A stretch of 64,000 nucleotides of DNA from Deltaproteobacteria bacterium (GTDB lineage Bacteria > Myxococcota > XYA12-FULL-58-9), in the NCBI GenBank assembly GCA_016218825.1, contig JACRCV010000075.1, positions 62,001-126,000 of the forward strand, given 5' to 3'. Under the pieces are notes generated by a model. The model had not been told where the DNA came from. It saw only the letters and a program-made list of their open reading frames with translations, and made no database searches. Positions within the stretch are counted from its first letter, which is position 1; every line of letters starts with the position of its first letter. Positions 1-13,805 of the stretch are shown piece by piece. Made by a program: the position numbers and the translations under genes.

Positions 1-9
1 GCCGCGCGT

Positions 10-27
10 GGCGGGACGGCCCCCGCC
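10..27. terminator. GC-rich hairpin at window edge
   Basis: GGCGGG (10-15) and CCCGCC (22-27) form a perfect 6-bp stem with a 6-nt loop. No T-run follows, so this is only a possible end of an upstream transcript. The 65 bases before fusA show no recognisable end of rpsG, the usual upstream neighbour. Confidence 0.25.
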
Positions 28-118
28 AGACGGCGGCTCGAAAACGATCTTTGACAGCTTGGTGAGTGATGGAAGCACAGACCGTTGGGACGGGCGTTGT
101 ACCCGTGCCCACCATAGC

Positions 119-148
119 GCCGCAGTTGTCGGCGGTAGTGCCTGCGGC
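119..148 (+). other. Inverted repeat in the fusA leader
   Basis: GCCGCAG (119-125) and CTGCGGC (142-148) are perfect inverted repeats around a 16-nt loop, ending 37 bases before the conserved fusA start at 186. If translation starts at 186 this is a leader hairpin; if it starts at 66 or 69 it is coding. No function can be assigned from sequence alone. Confidence 0.3.
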
Positions 149-185
149 GGAGTCGCGGGGGCGGTCGCAGTCCGGGCACACTAAG

Positions 186-2264
<2,079 letters not shown>

Positions 2265-2289
2265 CCCGACAGAGCTAAGGAGAGGAACC

Positions 2290-3489
<1,200 letters not shown>

Positions 3490-3496
3490 AACCAAC

Positions 3497-3805
3497 ATGG
3501 CTCAGACCAAGATCCGTATTCGCTTGAAGGCCTATGACTCGAAGGTCCTCGACCAATCGGCCGGGGAGATCGTCGAGACCGCAAAGCGGACCGGGGCCAA
3601 GGTCGCGGGACCGATCCCGCTGCCCACCAAGATCCACCGCTACACGGTCTTGCGCAGCCCCCACGTCGACAAGAAGTCGCGGGAGCAGTTCGAGATCCGG
3701 ACCCACAAGCGGCTGATGGACATCATCGAGCCCACGCAACAGACCCTGGACGCGCTGATGAAGCTCGACCTGTCGGCCGGCGTGGACGTCGAGATCAAGT
3801 CGTAG
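3497..3805 (+). CDS. rpsJ: Ribosomal protein S10 (uS10)
   Basis: S10 is a 30S head protein and also the NusE transcription antitermination factor. The 102-residue product is full length and carries the family core IRIRLKAYD near the N terminus and RTHKRLMDI in the second half. It starts at ATG 3497 with GGAG in the end of tuf serving as ribosome-binding site. Only 13 bases separate it from rplD, so rplC, which normally lies between them, is missing here. Confidence 0.97.
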   Translation: MAQTKIRIRLKAYDSKVLDQSAGEIVETAKRTGAKVAGPIPLPTKIHRYTVLRSPHVDKKSREQFEIRTHKRLMDIIEPTQQTLDALMKLDLSAGVDVEIKS

Positions 3806-3818
3806 AAGGGGTGTCGTC

Positions 3819-4457
3819 ATGAACGTCGACGTCATCAACAAAGAAGCGCAGAAGGTCGGCTCGATCGAGCTGCCGGACGACGTGTTCGCCGCCGAGGTGA
3901 ACCAGGGCATCCTCTGGGAGCAGGTGAAGAGCCAGCGCGCCAGCAGGCGGCGCGGCACCCACTCCACGAAGACCCGCGCCAACGTCTCGGGCGGCGGCAT
4001 CAAGCCGTTCAAACAGAAGGGCACCGGCCAGGCGCGCCAGGGCTCGATAAGGGCGCCGAACCACGTCGGCGGCGGCAACGTGTTCGGGCCGCACCCGCGC
4101 GACTATTCGTACCGGCTGCCGCGCTCGGCGAGAAGGGCGGCGCTGCGCTCGGCGCTGTCGTTGCGCGCCAAAGAGAACAGCGTGATGGTGCTCGACACCT
4201 TCAAGATCGACAAGCCGAAGACCAAGGCGGTCATCGAGTTCTTGGGCAAGATCAAGGTGGACTCGGCGCTGCTCGTCGACGTCGAGAACCACGGCCTGAA
4301 GATGTCGACCCGCAACCTGCCGAGCTCGAAGTTCGTCGAGGTCGAGGGCCTGAACGTCTACGACATCCTCGACTACGACAAGCTGGTGCTGACCCGCGAG
4401 GCGGTGCCGGTGGTGATCGAGCTGGCGAAGAACAAGCGCGGCCCGAAGGCCGACTAA
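3819..4457 (+). CDS. rplD: Ribosomal protein L4 (uL4)
   Basis: L4 binds 23S rRNA near the peptide exit tunnel and in E. coli also represses the S10 operon. The 212-residue product shows the L4 hallmarks: an extended basic loop with SRRRGTHSTKTRANVSGGG and GTGQARQGSIRAP, then GPHPRDYSYRLPRSARRAAL. The N terminus is complete. AAGGGG lies upstream of ATG 3819. It directly follows rpsJ because rplC is absent. Confidence 0.96.
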   Translation: MNVDVINKEAQKVGSIELPDDVFAAEVNQGILWEQVKSQRASRRRGTHSTKTRANVSGGGIKPFKQKGTGQARQGSIRAPNHVGGGNVFGPHPRDYSYRLPRSARRAALRSALSLRAKENSVMVLDTFKIDKPKTKAVIEFLGKIKVDSALLVDVENHGLKMSTRNLPSSKFVEVEGLNVYDILDYDKLVLTREAVPVVIELAKNKRGPKAD

Positions 4458-4480
4458 CGCGGGCGACCGAGGAGCGAACC

Positions 4481-4768
4481 ATGAACCAACTAGGGATCCT
4501 CAAGCGGCCGATCGTCACCGAGCGCGCGGCGCTTTTGACCGAGCGCTTGAATCAGGTGATGTTCGAGGTCGAGAAGGTCGCCAACAAGCATCAGATCCGG
4601 GACGCGGTCGAGAGCCTGTACGGCGTCAAGGTGACCGACGTCCGGACGATGGTCGTCCCCGGCAAGACCAAGCGCCGCGGCACCAGCATCGGTAAGAGAC
4701 CTTCCTGGAAGAAGGCGGTCGTGACCCTGAAGAAGGGCGACGTCATCGACTTCTTCGCGACGGAGTAA
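4481..4768 (+). CDS. rplW: Ribosomal protein L23 (uL23)
   Basis: L23 sits at the tunnel exit and is the docking site for trigger factor and SRP. The 95-residue product has the expected start (ILKRPIVTER) and the FEVEKVANKHQI segment, then the basic loop GKTKRRGTSIGKRPSWKKA. It lies 23 bases after rplD and 3 bases before rplB, as in the standard S10 operon. Confidence 0.96.
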   Translation: MNQLGILKRPIVTERAALLTERLNQVMFEVEKVANKHQIRDAVESLYGVKVTDVRTMVVPGKTKRRGTSIGKRPSWKKAVVTLKKGDVIDFFATE

Positions 4769-4771
4769 GCC

Positions 4772-5614
4772 ATGGGCATCAGATCATTTCGACCCACGAC
4801 CCCGAGCCGTCGCGAGATGACGGTGGCGGACTTCTCCGAGCTCACGGTGAAGGAGAACAAGCCCGAGCGGTCGCTGACGAGCTTCTTGAAGTCGACCGGC
4901 GGTCGCGACTCGCAAGGCCGGATCTCGGTGCGCTTCCACGGCGGCCGGCATCGCCGCAAGTACCGGATCATCGACTTCAAGCGCGACAAGATCGGGGTGC
5001 CGGCAGTCGTCGAGGGCATCCAGTACGACCCGAACCGCACCGCGCGCATCGCTCTCTTGGCTTACAAAGACGGCGAGAAGCGCTACATCGTGGCGCCGCT
5101 CGGCCTCGCCAAGGGCGACACCGTGGTGTCGTCGGACGACGCCGACATCCGCCCCGGCAACTGCCTGGCGCTGATGAAGATCCCGATGGGCACGATGGTG
5201 CACAACATCGAGATGAAGCCGAAGAAGGGCGGGCAGATCGCGCGCTGTGCGGGCTCGGCGGCGCAGGTGATGGCGCGCGAGGCCGGCTACGTGCTGTTGC
5301 GCCTGCCCTCCGGCGAGCTGCGGCGGGTCTTGGAGAGCTGCCGCGCGGTCATCGGCCAGGTCGGCAACCTCGATCACGAGAACGTCGTCATCGGCAAGGC
5401 CGGCAAGTCGCGCTGGCTCGGGCGGATGCCGCACAACCGCGGCGTCAGCATGAACCCGGTCGACCACCCGCTCGGCGGCGGTGAAGGCAAGTCGAAGGGC
5501 GGCCGGCACCCGACGACCCCGTGGGGCAAGCCGACCCGCGGTTACAAGACCCGGCGCAACAAGTCCACGACCAAGTTCATCGTCAGCCGCCGCGTGAAGA
5601 AGAAGCGCAACTAG
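4772..5614 (+). CDS. rplB: Ribosomal protein L2 (uL2)
   Basis: L2 is a primary 23S rRNA binder needed for subunit association and peptidyl transfer. The 280-residue product is full length. RNA-binding segments such as [17 protein letters not shown] are present, and the conserved [18 protein letters not shown] carries the histidine implicated in peptidyl transferase function in E. coli. It sits between rplW and rpsS with short gaps. Confidence 0.97.
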   Translation: MGIRSFRPTTPSRREMTVADFSELTVKENKPERSLTSFLKSTGGRDSQGRISVRFHGGRHRRKYRIIDFKRDKIGVPAVVEGIQYDPNRTARIALLAYKDGEKRYIVAPLGLAKGDTVVSSDDADIRPGNCLALMKIPMGTMVHNIEMKPKKGGQIARCAGSAAQVMAREAGYVLLRLPSGELRRVLESCRAVIGQVGNLDHENVVIGKAGKSRWLGRMPHNRGVSMNPVDHPLGGGEGKSKGGRHPTTPWGKPTRGYKTRRNKSTTKFIVSRRVKKKRN

Positions 5615-5626
5615 AAGGGGCACATC

Positions 5627-5917
5627 ATGGCACGCAGTATCAAGAAGGGCCCGTTTGTCGACAAGCACCTCCTCAAGAAGGTCGAGGAGATGAACCGCTC
5701 CGGGCAGAAGCGCGCGATCAAGACCTGGTCGCGGCGGTCCACGATCGTTCCGGACTTCGTCGGCCACACCTTCGCGGTCCACAACGGCAAGAAGTTCATT
5801 CCGGTGTTCGTGACCGAGAACATGGTCGACTACAAGCTCGGCGAGTTCGCGCCGACGCGGACGTTCATCGCGCACCCCGGCATCAAGAAGGCCAAAGAGA
5901 TCACGCCTGGGAAATAA
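5627..5917 (+). CDS. rpsS: Ribosomal protein S19 (uS19)
   Basis: S19 is a 30S head protein that contacts the A-site finger and S13. The 96-residue product starts [15 protein letters not shown] and contains [19 protein letters not shown] and a basic C-terminal tail, all diagnostic. It is 12 bases after rplB and 11 bases before rplV. Confidence 0.97.
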   Translation: MARSIKKGPFVDKHLLKKVEEMNRSGQKRAIKTWSRRSTIVPDFVGHTFAVHNGKKFIPVFVTENMVDYKLGEFAPTRTFIAHPGIKKAKEITPGK

Positions 5918-5928
5918 AGGAGAAGGCC

Positions 5929-6318
5929 ATGTCGACACGTGAGCGAGAAAAAGCAGAGACGCGCGACAAGGCGCGCCGCGAGCTCGGTCCGACCGCGACG
6001 CTCCGGCATCTGCGGATGGCTCCTCAGAAGGTCCGGTTGGTGGTGGATCTGATCCGCACCAAGCCGGTCGAAGAGGCGATCAACATCCTGAGCTTCTCCC
6101 GCAAGGCGGCGGCGCTGCCGCTCGCCAAGCTGTTGAAGTCGGCGGTGGCGAACGCCGACGTCAAGGGCGGCTTCGACATCGACAAGCTGGTGGTGAAGAC
6201 CGCCTACGTCGACGAGGGCCCGACCTGGCGGCGGTGGTTGTCGCGCGGCATGGGCCGGGCGACGCGCATCCGCAAGCGGACCAGTCACATCACCGTGGTG
6301 TTGGGCGAGAGAGCATAG
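5929..6318 (+). CDS. rplV: Ribosomal protein L22 (uL22)
   Basis: L22 lines the exit tunnel. The chosen ATG 5929 has AAAGGAGAAGG upstream and gives 129 residues. The frame is open far upstream, but that part overlaps rplB and rpsS out of frame. The core [21 protein letters not shown] and the hairpin tip ending [17 protein letters not shown] are typical. The N-terminal ~22 residues are charged and slightly longer than in E. coli. Confidence 0.95.
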   Translation: MSTREREKAETRDKARRELGPTATLRHLRMAPQKVRLVVDLIRTKPVEEAINILSFSRKAAALPLAKLLKSAVANADVKGGFDIDKLVVKTAYVDEGPTWRRWLSRGMGRATRIRKRTSHITVVLGERA

Positions 6319-6332
6319 GAGCGAGGCTTATC

Positions 6333-6971
<639 letters not shown>

Positions 6972-7005
6972 GACGGCCGCGGAACGTGAACGAGAGGTGT
7001 GAGCC

Positions 7006-7416
7006 ATGCTAGCGCCAGCGAAAGTCAAATACCGGAAGACGCAAAAAGGCAGGATCAAGGGCAAGGCCTACCGCGGCTCCACGGTCAGCTTCGGCGACTG
7101 GGGCCTGCAGGCGCTCGAGAACGGCTGGATCACCCAGCGCCAGCTCGAGGCCGCGCGTATCGCCATCACCCGGCACATCAAGCGCACCGGCCGCGTCTGG
7201 ATGCGGATCTTCCCCGACAAGCCGATGACCAAGAAGCCGGCCGAGACCCGAATGGGACACGGCAAGGGCACGCCCGAGGGCTGGGTGTGCGTGATCCGGC
7301 CGGGCCGCATCCTCTACGAGATGCAGGGCGTCTCCGACGAGATGGCCAAAGAGGCGATGCGCCTCGCGATGCACAAGCTGCCGATTGCCACGCGCGCCGT
7401 GAAGCGCCACGACTAG
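7006..7416 (+). CDS. rplP: Ribosomal protein L16 (uL16)
   Basis: L16 helps position tRNA in the A site of the 50S subunit. The 136-residue product shows the typical [16 protein letters not shown] start, the [19 protein letters not shown] segment and [15 protein letters not shown]. It starts 34 bases after rpsC, the largest gap in this part of the cluster, with GAGAGG ahead of the ATG. Confidence 0.97.
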   Translation: MLAPAKVKYRKTQKGRIKGKAYRGSTVSFGDWGLQALENGWITQRQLEAARIAITRHIKRTGRVWMRIFPDKPMTKKPAETRMGHGKGTPEGWVCVIRPGRILYEMQGVSDEMAKEAMRLAMHKLPIATRAVKRHD

Positions 7417-7425
7417 GAGCAAGCC

Positions 7426-7650
7426 ATGGCCAACAACGAAGAAAACCAGGTGGTCGCCGCCGAGCTGCGCAAGCGCGGCGAGGCCGAGATCCAGTCGCTC
7501 TTGGCCGCCAAGAGTGAAGAGCTGCAGAAGTCGCTGTTCAAGCACGAGCTGAAGCAGCTGCGCACGACGCACGGGTTGAAGAACCTGCGCCGTGACATCG
7601 CGCGGCTGAAGACGATCTTGAACGAGCGCCGCACCAAGGCCAAGGAGTAG
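7426..7650 (+). CDS. rpmC: Ribosomal protein L29 (uL29)
   Basis: L29 is a small helical 50S protein beside the tunnel exit. The 74-residue product has a short extra N terminus before the core AAELRKRGEAEIQSLL, and the conserved LKNLRRDIARLKTILNER at the C terminus. It overlaps neither neighbour; rpsQ follows after 3 bases. Confidence 0.95.
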   Translation: MANNEENQVVAAELRKRGEAEIQSLLAAKSEELQKSLFKHELKQLRTTHGLKNLRRDIARLKTILNERRTKAKE

Positions 7651-7653
7651 GCA

Positions 7654-7929
7654 ATGGAAACCACGACCGAGCACAAGAAGACCCCGAAACTGCGGACCGG
7701 CATCGTCGTCAAGGACAAGATGCAGAAGACCGTCGTGGTCGAGGTGGTGCGCCGGGTGATGCACCCGAAGTACGGCAAGTTCGTTCGCAAGCGCCTGCGC
7801 TACGCGGCCGACAACCCCGACAACCAGGCGAAGGCCGGCGACATGGTGTTGATCGAAGAGACCCGACCGCTGTCGAAGACCAAGCGTTGGCGGGTGCGGG
7901 AAGTGACCCAGAAGGCGATGACGGTCTGA
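7654..7929 (+). CDS. rpsQ: Ribosomal protein S17 (uS17)
   Basis: S17 is a primary 16S rRNA binder of OB-fold type. The 91-residue product contains [19 protein letters not shown] and [14 protein letters not shown], then the family pattern [21 protein letters not shown] short charged extension precedes the core. Position between rpmC and rplN is standard. Confidence 0.96.
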   Translation: METTTEHKKTPKLRTGIVVKDKMQKTVVVEVVRRVMHPKYGKFVRKRLRYAADNPDNQAKAGDMVLIEETRPLSKTKRWRVREVTQKAMTV

Positions 7930-7960
7930 GTCGAAGCGCGGGTCGCGAAGGAGAGATGTC

Positions 7961-8329
7961 ATGATCCAAATGCAGTCCACGCTCGACGTTGCCGACAACT
8001 CGGGCGCGAAGAAACTGATGTGCATCAAGGTGCTCGGCGGCTCGCGCCGGCGCTACGCGACCATCGGCGACGTCATCGTCGTCTCGGTGCGCGAGGCGAT
8101 GCCGAACGCCAAGGTCAAGAAGGGCGAGGTGTCGCGCGCCGTCATCGTCCGCACCGCCAAAGAGGTGCAGCGCGCTGACGGCAGCTACATCCGCTTCGAC
8201 AACAACTCGGCGGTGCTGGTCAGCCCGCAGAACGAGCCCATCGGCACCCGCATCTTCGGGCCGGTGGCGCGCGAGCTGCGCGGCAAGAAGTTCATGAAGA
8301 TCGTCTCGCTCGCACCGGAGGTGCTCTGA
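7961..8329 (+). CDS. rplN: Ribosomal protein L14 (uL14)
   Basis: L14 forms an intersubunit bridge. The 122-residue product starts [20 protein letters not shown] and ends with [18 protein letters not shown], both diagnostic. Its TGA overlaps the ATG of rplX by one base (TGATG), suggesting translational coupling. Confidence 0.98.
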   Translation: MIQMQSTLDVADNSGAKKLMCIKVLGGSRRRYATIGDVIVVSVREAMPNAKVKKGEVSRAVIVRTAKEVQRADGSYIRFDNNSAVLVSPQNEPIGTRIFGPVARELRGKKFMKIVSLAPEVL

Positions 8330-8664
8330 TGTCGCGGCACGTGCGCAAGGGTGACCAGGTGATGGTCATCGCCGGCAAGTACAAGGGGCAAAAAGGCAAG
8401 GTGCTCGAGGTGCTGACCGCCAAGGGTCGGGTCCGCATCGAGGGTATCGCGACCGTGAAGCGGCACCTGAAGCCGGGTCGGGATCCCAAGGTCCCGCAGG
8501 GCGGCATCATCGAGAAGTTCGGCACCATCCACGTGTCGAACGTCCTGCCCCTCGATCCCTCCGGCGGCAAGCCGACCCGGGTGAGCTACAAGGCGCTCGA
8601 GGACGGCCGCAAGGTGCGGGTCGCGAGAGGCAGCAAAGAGATCATCACTGACGTGAACGCGTGA
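8329..8664 (+). CDS. rplX: Ribosomal protein L24 (uL24)
   Basis: L24 starts 50S assembly. The 111-residue product has the KOW motif ([19 protein letters not shown]) at the N terminus, as in all L24, then [20 protein letters not shown]. Its start overlaps the rplN stop by one base. Confidence 0.97.
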   Translation: MSRHVRKGDQVMVIAGKYKGQKGKVLEVLTAKGRVRIEGIATVKRHLKPGRDPKVPQGGIIEKFGTIHVSNVLPLDPSGGKPTRVSYKALEDGRKVRVARGSKEIITDVNA

Positions 8665-8686
8665 TCAGGAACGGTTGGAGATAGTC

Positions 8687-9481
8687 ATGGCAAGTCACGA
8701 CGAAAAAGACGCCAAGGCCGAAGGGGCCGCGCCCGAGAAGCACGACAAGGCCGACAAGCCCGACAAGGGCGACAAGCACGAGAAGCACGACAAGAAGCAG
8801 AAGGGCGAGGGCGGCGAGCACAAGCACGCCAAGGGCGACGGCGAAAAAGAGGGCAAGAAGCAGAAGGGCGAGGGCGGCGACAAGAAGAAGGGCGACAAGG
8901 GCGAGGCCAAGAAGGAGAAGCGCCAGGTCTACCCCAAGGTCATCCCGCGGATGTTCACGCGCTACAAGGCCGAGATCGTCCCGCTGTTGATGGGCGAGTT
9001 CAAGTACTCGAGCGCGATGCAGGTGCCGCGCCTGAAGAAGATCACCTTGAACATGGGCCTCGGCGAAGCGGTCTCGAACCCGAACATCATCAAGACCGCG
9101 GTCGAGGAGCTCACCCAGATCGCCGGGCAGAAGGCGGTGATCACCCGCTCGAAGAAGTCGATCGCGAACTTCAAGCTGCGCGCCGGCCTCGCCATCGGCT
9201 GCATGGTGACGTTGCGCCGCGAGCGGATGTGGGAGTTCATGGACCGCCTGGTCTCGGTCGCGATCCCGCGCGTCCGCGACTTCAAGGGCGTCTCCGGCAA
9301 GGCGTTCGACGGCCGCGGCAACTACTCGCTCGGCCTTCGCGAGCAGACGATCTTCCCCGAGATCAACTACGACAAGGTCGAGAAGGTCAAAGGACTGAAC
9401 GTCACGTTCACGACCACAGCGCGGACCGACGAAGAGGGCAAGGCGCTGCTGAAGCACCTGGGAATGCCCTTCAGGGCGTAA
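8687..9481 (+). CDS. rplE: Ribosomal protein L5 (uL5) with charged N-terminal extension
   Basis: L5 binds 5S rRNA in the central protuberance. ATG 8687 follows TTGGAG by six bases and gives 264 residues, against about 180 normally. The L5 core begins near residue 88 ([17 protein letters not shown], then [18 protein letters not shown]) and is complete to the C terminus ([13 protein letters not shown]). Residues 1 to about 85 are almost only Lys, Asp, Glu, Gly and His, with KKQKGEGG occurring twice (36-43 and 57-64). Codon use and frame are continuous, so the extension looks genuine rather than a start error. Confidence 0.95.
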   Translation: MASHDEKDAKAEGAAPEKHDKADKPDKGDKHEKHDKKQKGEGGEHKHAKGDGEKEGKKQKGEGGDKKKGDKGEAKKEKRQVYPKVIPRMFTRYKAEIVPLLMGEFKYSSAMQVPRLKKITLNMGLGEAVSNPNIIKTAVEELTQIAGQKAVITRSKKSIANFKLRAGLAIGCMVTLRRERMWEFMDRLVSVAIPRVRDFKGVSGKAFDGRGNYSLGLREQTIFPEINYDKVEKVKGLNVTFTTTARTDEEGKALLKHLGMPFRA

Positions 9482-9493
9482 GAGGACACGACG

Positions 9494-9679
9494 ATGGCCA
9501 AGATCTCCAAGATGGTTCAAGCGACCCGCAAGCCCAAGTTCACGACTCGGGCCTACAACCGTTGTCCGATCTGCGGCCGGCCGCGGGCGTTCATTCGCAA
9601 GTTCCGGATGTGCCGCATCTGTTTCCGCGCCCGGGCGCTTCGGGGCGAGATCCCGGGCGTGACCAAGGCCAGCTGGTAA
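9494..9679 (+). CDS. rpsN: Ribosomal protein S14, zinc-binding type (uS14)
   Basis: S14 is a 30S head protein. This 61-residue form is the short zinc-binding type, with Cys24-x2-Cys27 and Cys40-x2-Cys43 flanking a basic linker and ending GVTKASW. It sits in the usual place between rplE and rpsH, 12 bases after rplE. Confidence 0.98.
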   Translation: MAKISKMVQATRKPKFTTRAYNRCPICGRPRAFIRKFRMCRICFRARALRGEIPGVTKASW

Positions 9680-9690
9680 AGGAGAGAATC

Positions 9691-10086
9691 ATGTACAGCG
9701 ATCCCATTGCTGACCTGCTCACCCGGATTCGCAACGGCTGCCGCGCGCGGCTGGAGCGGGTCGAGATCCCGAACTCCAAGCTCAAGGTGCGCCTGACCGA
9801 GATCCTCAAGCAAGAGGGTTATATCCAGGACTTCCGGGTGGTGAAGGACCTCCACCAGGGGGTGCTCGAGGTCAAGCTGAAGTACGGCGACAACCACGAG
9901 CCGGTGATCACCGGCATCCGCAAGGTGAGCAAGGTCGGCAACCGCACCTACATGCGGAGCGACAGCATCCCGCAGATCCGGAACGGGCTCGGGACGCTGA
10001 TCCTCACCACGTCGAAGGGTTTGATGACCGATCGTGACGCGCGCAAGGCCAAGGTGGGCGGCGAAGCGTTGTGCGCGGTCTGGTAA
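9691..10086 (+). CDS. rpsH: Ribosomal protein S8 (uS8)
   Basis: S8 binds the central domain of 16S rRNA and in E. coli represses the spc operon. ATG 9691 follows AAAGGAGAG and gives 131 residues starting [16 protein letters not shown]. The C-terminal [22 protein letters not shown] segment has the S8 signature. An upstream open frame overlaps rpsN and is spurious. Confidence 0.97.
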   Translation: MYSDPIADLLTRIRNGCRARLERVEIPNSKLKVRLTEILKQEGYIQDFRVVKDLHQGVLEVKLKYGDNHEPVITGIRKVSKVGNRTYMRSDSIPQIRNGLGTLILTTSKGLMTDRDARKAKVGGEALCAVW

Positions 10087-10098
10087 GAGGAGCGAGCC

Positions 10099-10638
10099 AT
10101 GTCGCGAATTGGACGCAAGCCGATCGCAGTCCCTGAGAAGGTCAAGGTCGACGTTCACGGCAACGCCGTGAAGGTCAGCGGCCCGTTGGGCGAGCTGAAC
10201 GCGATCTTTCCGCCCGAGGTCCCGGTGACCGTCGACAAGGGCGTCATCCACGTCGGCGCGCCGAAGCCGACCCGCCAGAACCGGGGCTACATGGGCCTGG
10301 TGCGGGCGCTGCTCGCCAACATGGTCAAGGGCGTGACCAAGGGCTACGAGAAGAAGCTCGAGATCAACGGCGTCGGCTACAAGTGCGAGGCCAAGGGCGA
10401 GACCCTGGTGTTCGCGCTCGGCTACTCCCACCCGATCGAGTTCACGCTGCCGAAGGGCGTGAAGGCCAAGGTGGAGAAGCAGACCCAGATCACGCTGACC
10501 GGCGTCGACCGGCAGGCGGTGGGTCAGGCGGCGGCGCAGATCCGCTCGTTCCGCAAGCCGGAGCCCTACAAGGGCAAGGGCGTCAAGTACTCCGACGAGA
10601 CGATTCGGCGCAAGGTCGGCAAGGCCGGCGTGAAGTAA
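10099..10638 (+). CDS. rplF: Ribosomal protein L6 (uL6)
   Basis: L6 lies near the factor-binding site of the 50S subunit. The 179-residue product starts [17 protein letters not shown] and carries the L6 signature [14 protein letters not shown] near the C terminus. It is full length and 12 bases after rpsH. Confidence 0.97.
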   Translation: MSRIGRKPIAVPEKVKVDVHGNAVKVSGPLGELNAIFPPEVPVTVDKGVIHVGAPKPTRQNRGYMGLVRALLANMVKGVTKGYEKKLEINGVGYKCEAKGETLVFALGYSHPIEFTLPKGVKAKVEKQTQITLTGVDRQAVGQAAAQIRSFRKPEPYKGKGVKYSDETIRRKVGKAGVK

Positions 10639-10659
10639 GGAAACGGCGAGGAGAATGTC

Positions 10660-11028
10660 ATGTCGAACGTGAGCAGAAAGAAGCTCGTGGGTCGTGAGCG
10701 GCGGCAGGTGCGGGTACGCAAGAAGGTGTTCGGCACCGCCGAGCGGCCGCGGTTGAACGTGTTCCGCAGCGCCAAGCACATCTACGCCCAGGTGATCAAC
10801 GACGTCGACGGCAAGACGCTGGCGGCGGCGTCGACCTTGACCAAGGCGATCAAGGCCACGCTCACCGGCAAGAAGACGCTGCGCGCCGAGCAAGTGGGCG
10901 CCGCGATCGCGACGCGCTGCAAAGAGCTGAGCATCGACAAGGTGGTCTTCGATCGCGCCGGCTATCGCTACCACGGTCGCATCAAGGCCATCGCCGAAGC
11001 GGCGCGCAAGGCCGGGCTGCAATTCTAG
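10660..11028 (+). CDS. rplR: Ribosomal protein L18 (uL18)
   Basis: L18 binds 5S rRNA with L5. The 122-residue product contains [18 protein letters not shown], and ends with [20 protein letters not shown], the L18 signature region. AGGAG precedes the ATG, and rpsE follows after 19 bases. Confidence 0.96.
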   Translation: MSNVSRKKLVGRERRQVRVRKKVFGTAERPRLNVFRSAKHIYAQVINDVDGKTLAAASTLTKAIKATLTGKKTLRAEQVGAAIATRCKELSIDKVVFDRAGYRYHGRIKAIAEAARKAGLQF

Positions 11029-11047
11029 GGATACCAAGGAGCTGCAA

Positions 11048-11608
11048 ATGACGGAGCAGAGAGAGCCCAGAGAGCAACGTGAGCCGCGAGAGCGCCGGGA
11101 TGGGCGCGGCGGCGGTGGTGACCGCGGCGAGTCCGACGTCGTCGACCGTCTGGTGTCGCTGAATCGCTGCGCCAAGGTCGTCAAGGGCGGCCGGCGGTTC
11201 TCGTTCTCGGCGCTGGTCGTGGCCGGCGACGGCAACGGCAAGGTCGGCGCGGGGCTCGGCAAGGCCAACGAGGTCCCCGAGGCCATCCGCAAGGGCTTCG
11301 AGCAGGCGAAGAAGAGCATGTTCTCGGTGCCGATCATCAACGGCACGATCCCGCACGAGGTGCTGGGGCACTTCGGCTCGGGCTCGGTGCTCCTGAAGCC
11401 GGCGAACGAGGGCACCGGCGTCATCGCCGGCGGCGCGGTGCGCGCGGTGGTGGAGTCGGCCGGGATCCACAACATCCTGACCAAGTGTCTGGGCAGCACC
11501 AACCCGCACAACGTCGTCAAGGCGGCGATGGCGGCGCTGCGGTCGCTGCGCTCGACGGCGGACGCGGCGCGGGCGCGCAGCATGTCCGTCGAGCAGATGA
11601 AGGGATAG
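11048..11608 (+). CDS. rpsE: Ribosomal protein S5 (uS5)
   Basis: S5 contributes to decoding accuracy and the mRNA entry helicase. The 186-residue product has the core [39 protein letters not shown] and [14 protein letters not shown]. The first ~30 residues are an Arg/Glu/Gly-rich extension with two REPRE units, a feature common in this family. It sits 4 bases before rpmD. Confidence 0.96.
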   Translation: MTEQREPREQREPRERRDGRGGGGDRGESDVVDRLVSLNRCAKVVKGGRRFSFSALVVAGDGNGKVGAGLGKANEVPEAIRKGFEQAKKSMFSVPIINGTIPHEVLGHFGSGSVLLKPANEGTGVIAGGAVRAVVESAGIHNILTKCLGSTNPHNVVKAAMAALRSLRSTADAARARSMSVEQMKG

Positions 11609-11612
11609 CGTC

Positions 11613-11849
11613 ATGGCGACGACACGCTACTTCGAGGTGAAGCTGAAGCGGAGCGGCAACGGCCGACACTTCACCCAACGGGACACGCTTCGGGGCCTGG
11701 GCCTCAGGCGGTTTGGCAAGACGGTCTTTCTGAAGGACACGCCGGCGATCCGCGGCATGTTGTACAAGGTGGTACACCTCGTCGAGGTGACGCCGCGCGA
11801 AGGGACCCCACCGCCGTCGAAGCGACAGCGGGTCCGTGAGGCGAGGTAA
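11613..11849 (+). CDS. rpmD: Ribosomal protein L30 (uL30)
   Basis: L30 is a small 50S protein. The 78-residue product has the motif TLRGLGLRRFGKTVFLKDTP followed by AIRGMLYKVVHLVEV. It is longer than the usual ~60 residues by a basic C-terminal tail. It is placed between rpsE and rplO as in the standard spc operon. Confidence 0.93.
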   Translation: MATTRYFEVKLKRSGNGRHFTQRDTLRGLGLRRFGKTVFLKDTPAIRGMLYKVVHLVEVTPREGTPPPSKRQRVREAR

Positions 11850-11854
11850 CGACC

Positions 11855-12343
11855 ATGCGATTGAACGACCTGAAGGCGCCGCAGGGCGCCAACAAGAAGT
11901 GCAAGCGCGTCGGCCGCGGCGAGAGCTCCGGCCACGGCAAGACCGCGGGCCGCGGCGGCAAGGGCCAATCGGCGCGCACCGGCAAAGGCAAGCCGCGGCG
12001 TGGCTTCGAAGGCGGCCAGATGCCGATGTACCGCCGCATGCCGAAGCGTGGCTTCGTCAACGCGTTCGCGAAGCCGGTCATCGAGGTGAACGTCGACACC
12101 CTCGCGGGCCGTTTTACCGCGGGCGCCACCGTCGACCTCGAGACCCTGCGGTCGATGGGGCTCGCGCCGACGCGCGCCCTGGGACTTCGGGTGCTCGGCC
12201 GCGGCGAGATCACGCACGCCCTCACGGTCAAGGCCGACCACTTCTCGGCGTCGGCGAAGCAGAAGATCGAGGCGGCGGGCGGCAAGGCCGTCGACCTGAT
12301 GCCGGCCAAAGAAGCCGCGCCGGCGCCGCAACCCACCGCGTGA
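11855..12343 (+). CDS. rplO: Ribosomal protein L15 (uL15)
   Basis: L15 is a late-assembling 50S protein. The 162-residue product starts MRLNDLKAPQGANKK and has the glycine/lysine-rich RGESSGHGKTAGRGGKGQSA segment and GGQMPMYRRMPKRGF. The C terminus carries a short Ala/Pro tail. secY follows after a gap of about 118 bases that contains short repeats. Confidence 0.96.
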   Translation: MRLNDLKAPQGANKKCKRVGRGESSGHGKTAGRGGKGQSARTGKGKPRRGFEGGQMPMYRRMPKRGFVNAFAKPVIEVNVDTLAGRFTAGATVDLETLRSMGLAPTRALGLRVLGRGEITHALTVKADHFSASAKQKIEAAGGKAVDLMPAKEAAPAPQPTA

Positions 12344-12346
12344 CTT

Positions 12347-12387
12347 GATCCCGGGGTCATGAGGTCCCTGGGGTCGTCCCTGGGGTC
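12347..12387. repeat. 12-base repeats between rplO and secY
   Basis: GTCCCTGGGGTC occurs twice head to tail (12364-12375 and 12376-12387), and a near copy GATCCCGGGGTC lies at 12347-12358. The units could pair with each other because each is partly self-complementary (GACCCC/GGGGTC). This is the only gap over 100 bases inside the spc cluster before map. Confidence 0.5.
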
Positions 12388-12461
12388 TTGACCCGCGCCC
12401 CGACTCGCGCTTCAAGGGGGCGTTTCCTCGTGTGGACAAAATTGGTCGCGGGAGGCTGTAC

Positions 12462-13781
<1,320 letters not shown>

Positions 13782-13805
13782 CGCGAGCCTTCGGTGGCGC
13801 CGCCC

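Noticed and set aside
51-56. TTGACA before fusA as a promoter -35
   Set aside because: No acceptable -10 hexamer lies 15-19 bases downstream, so it was not called.
66-185. A 40-residue N-terminal extension on EF-G
   Set aside because: The stretch has no similarity to EF-G, and the conserved MAREV start at 186 gives the normal length. Kept only as an alternative.
3806-3818. A degraded rplC remnant between rpsJ and rplD
   Set aside because: Only 13 bases are present and they hold just the rplD ribosome-binding site; no L3 fragment is recognisable in any frame nearby.
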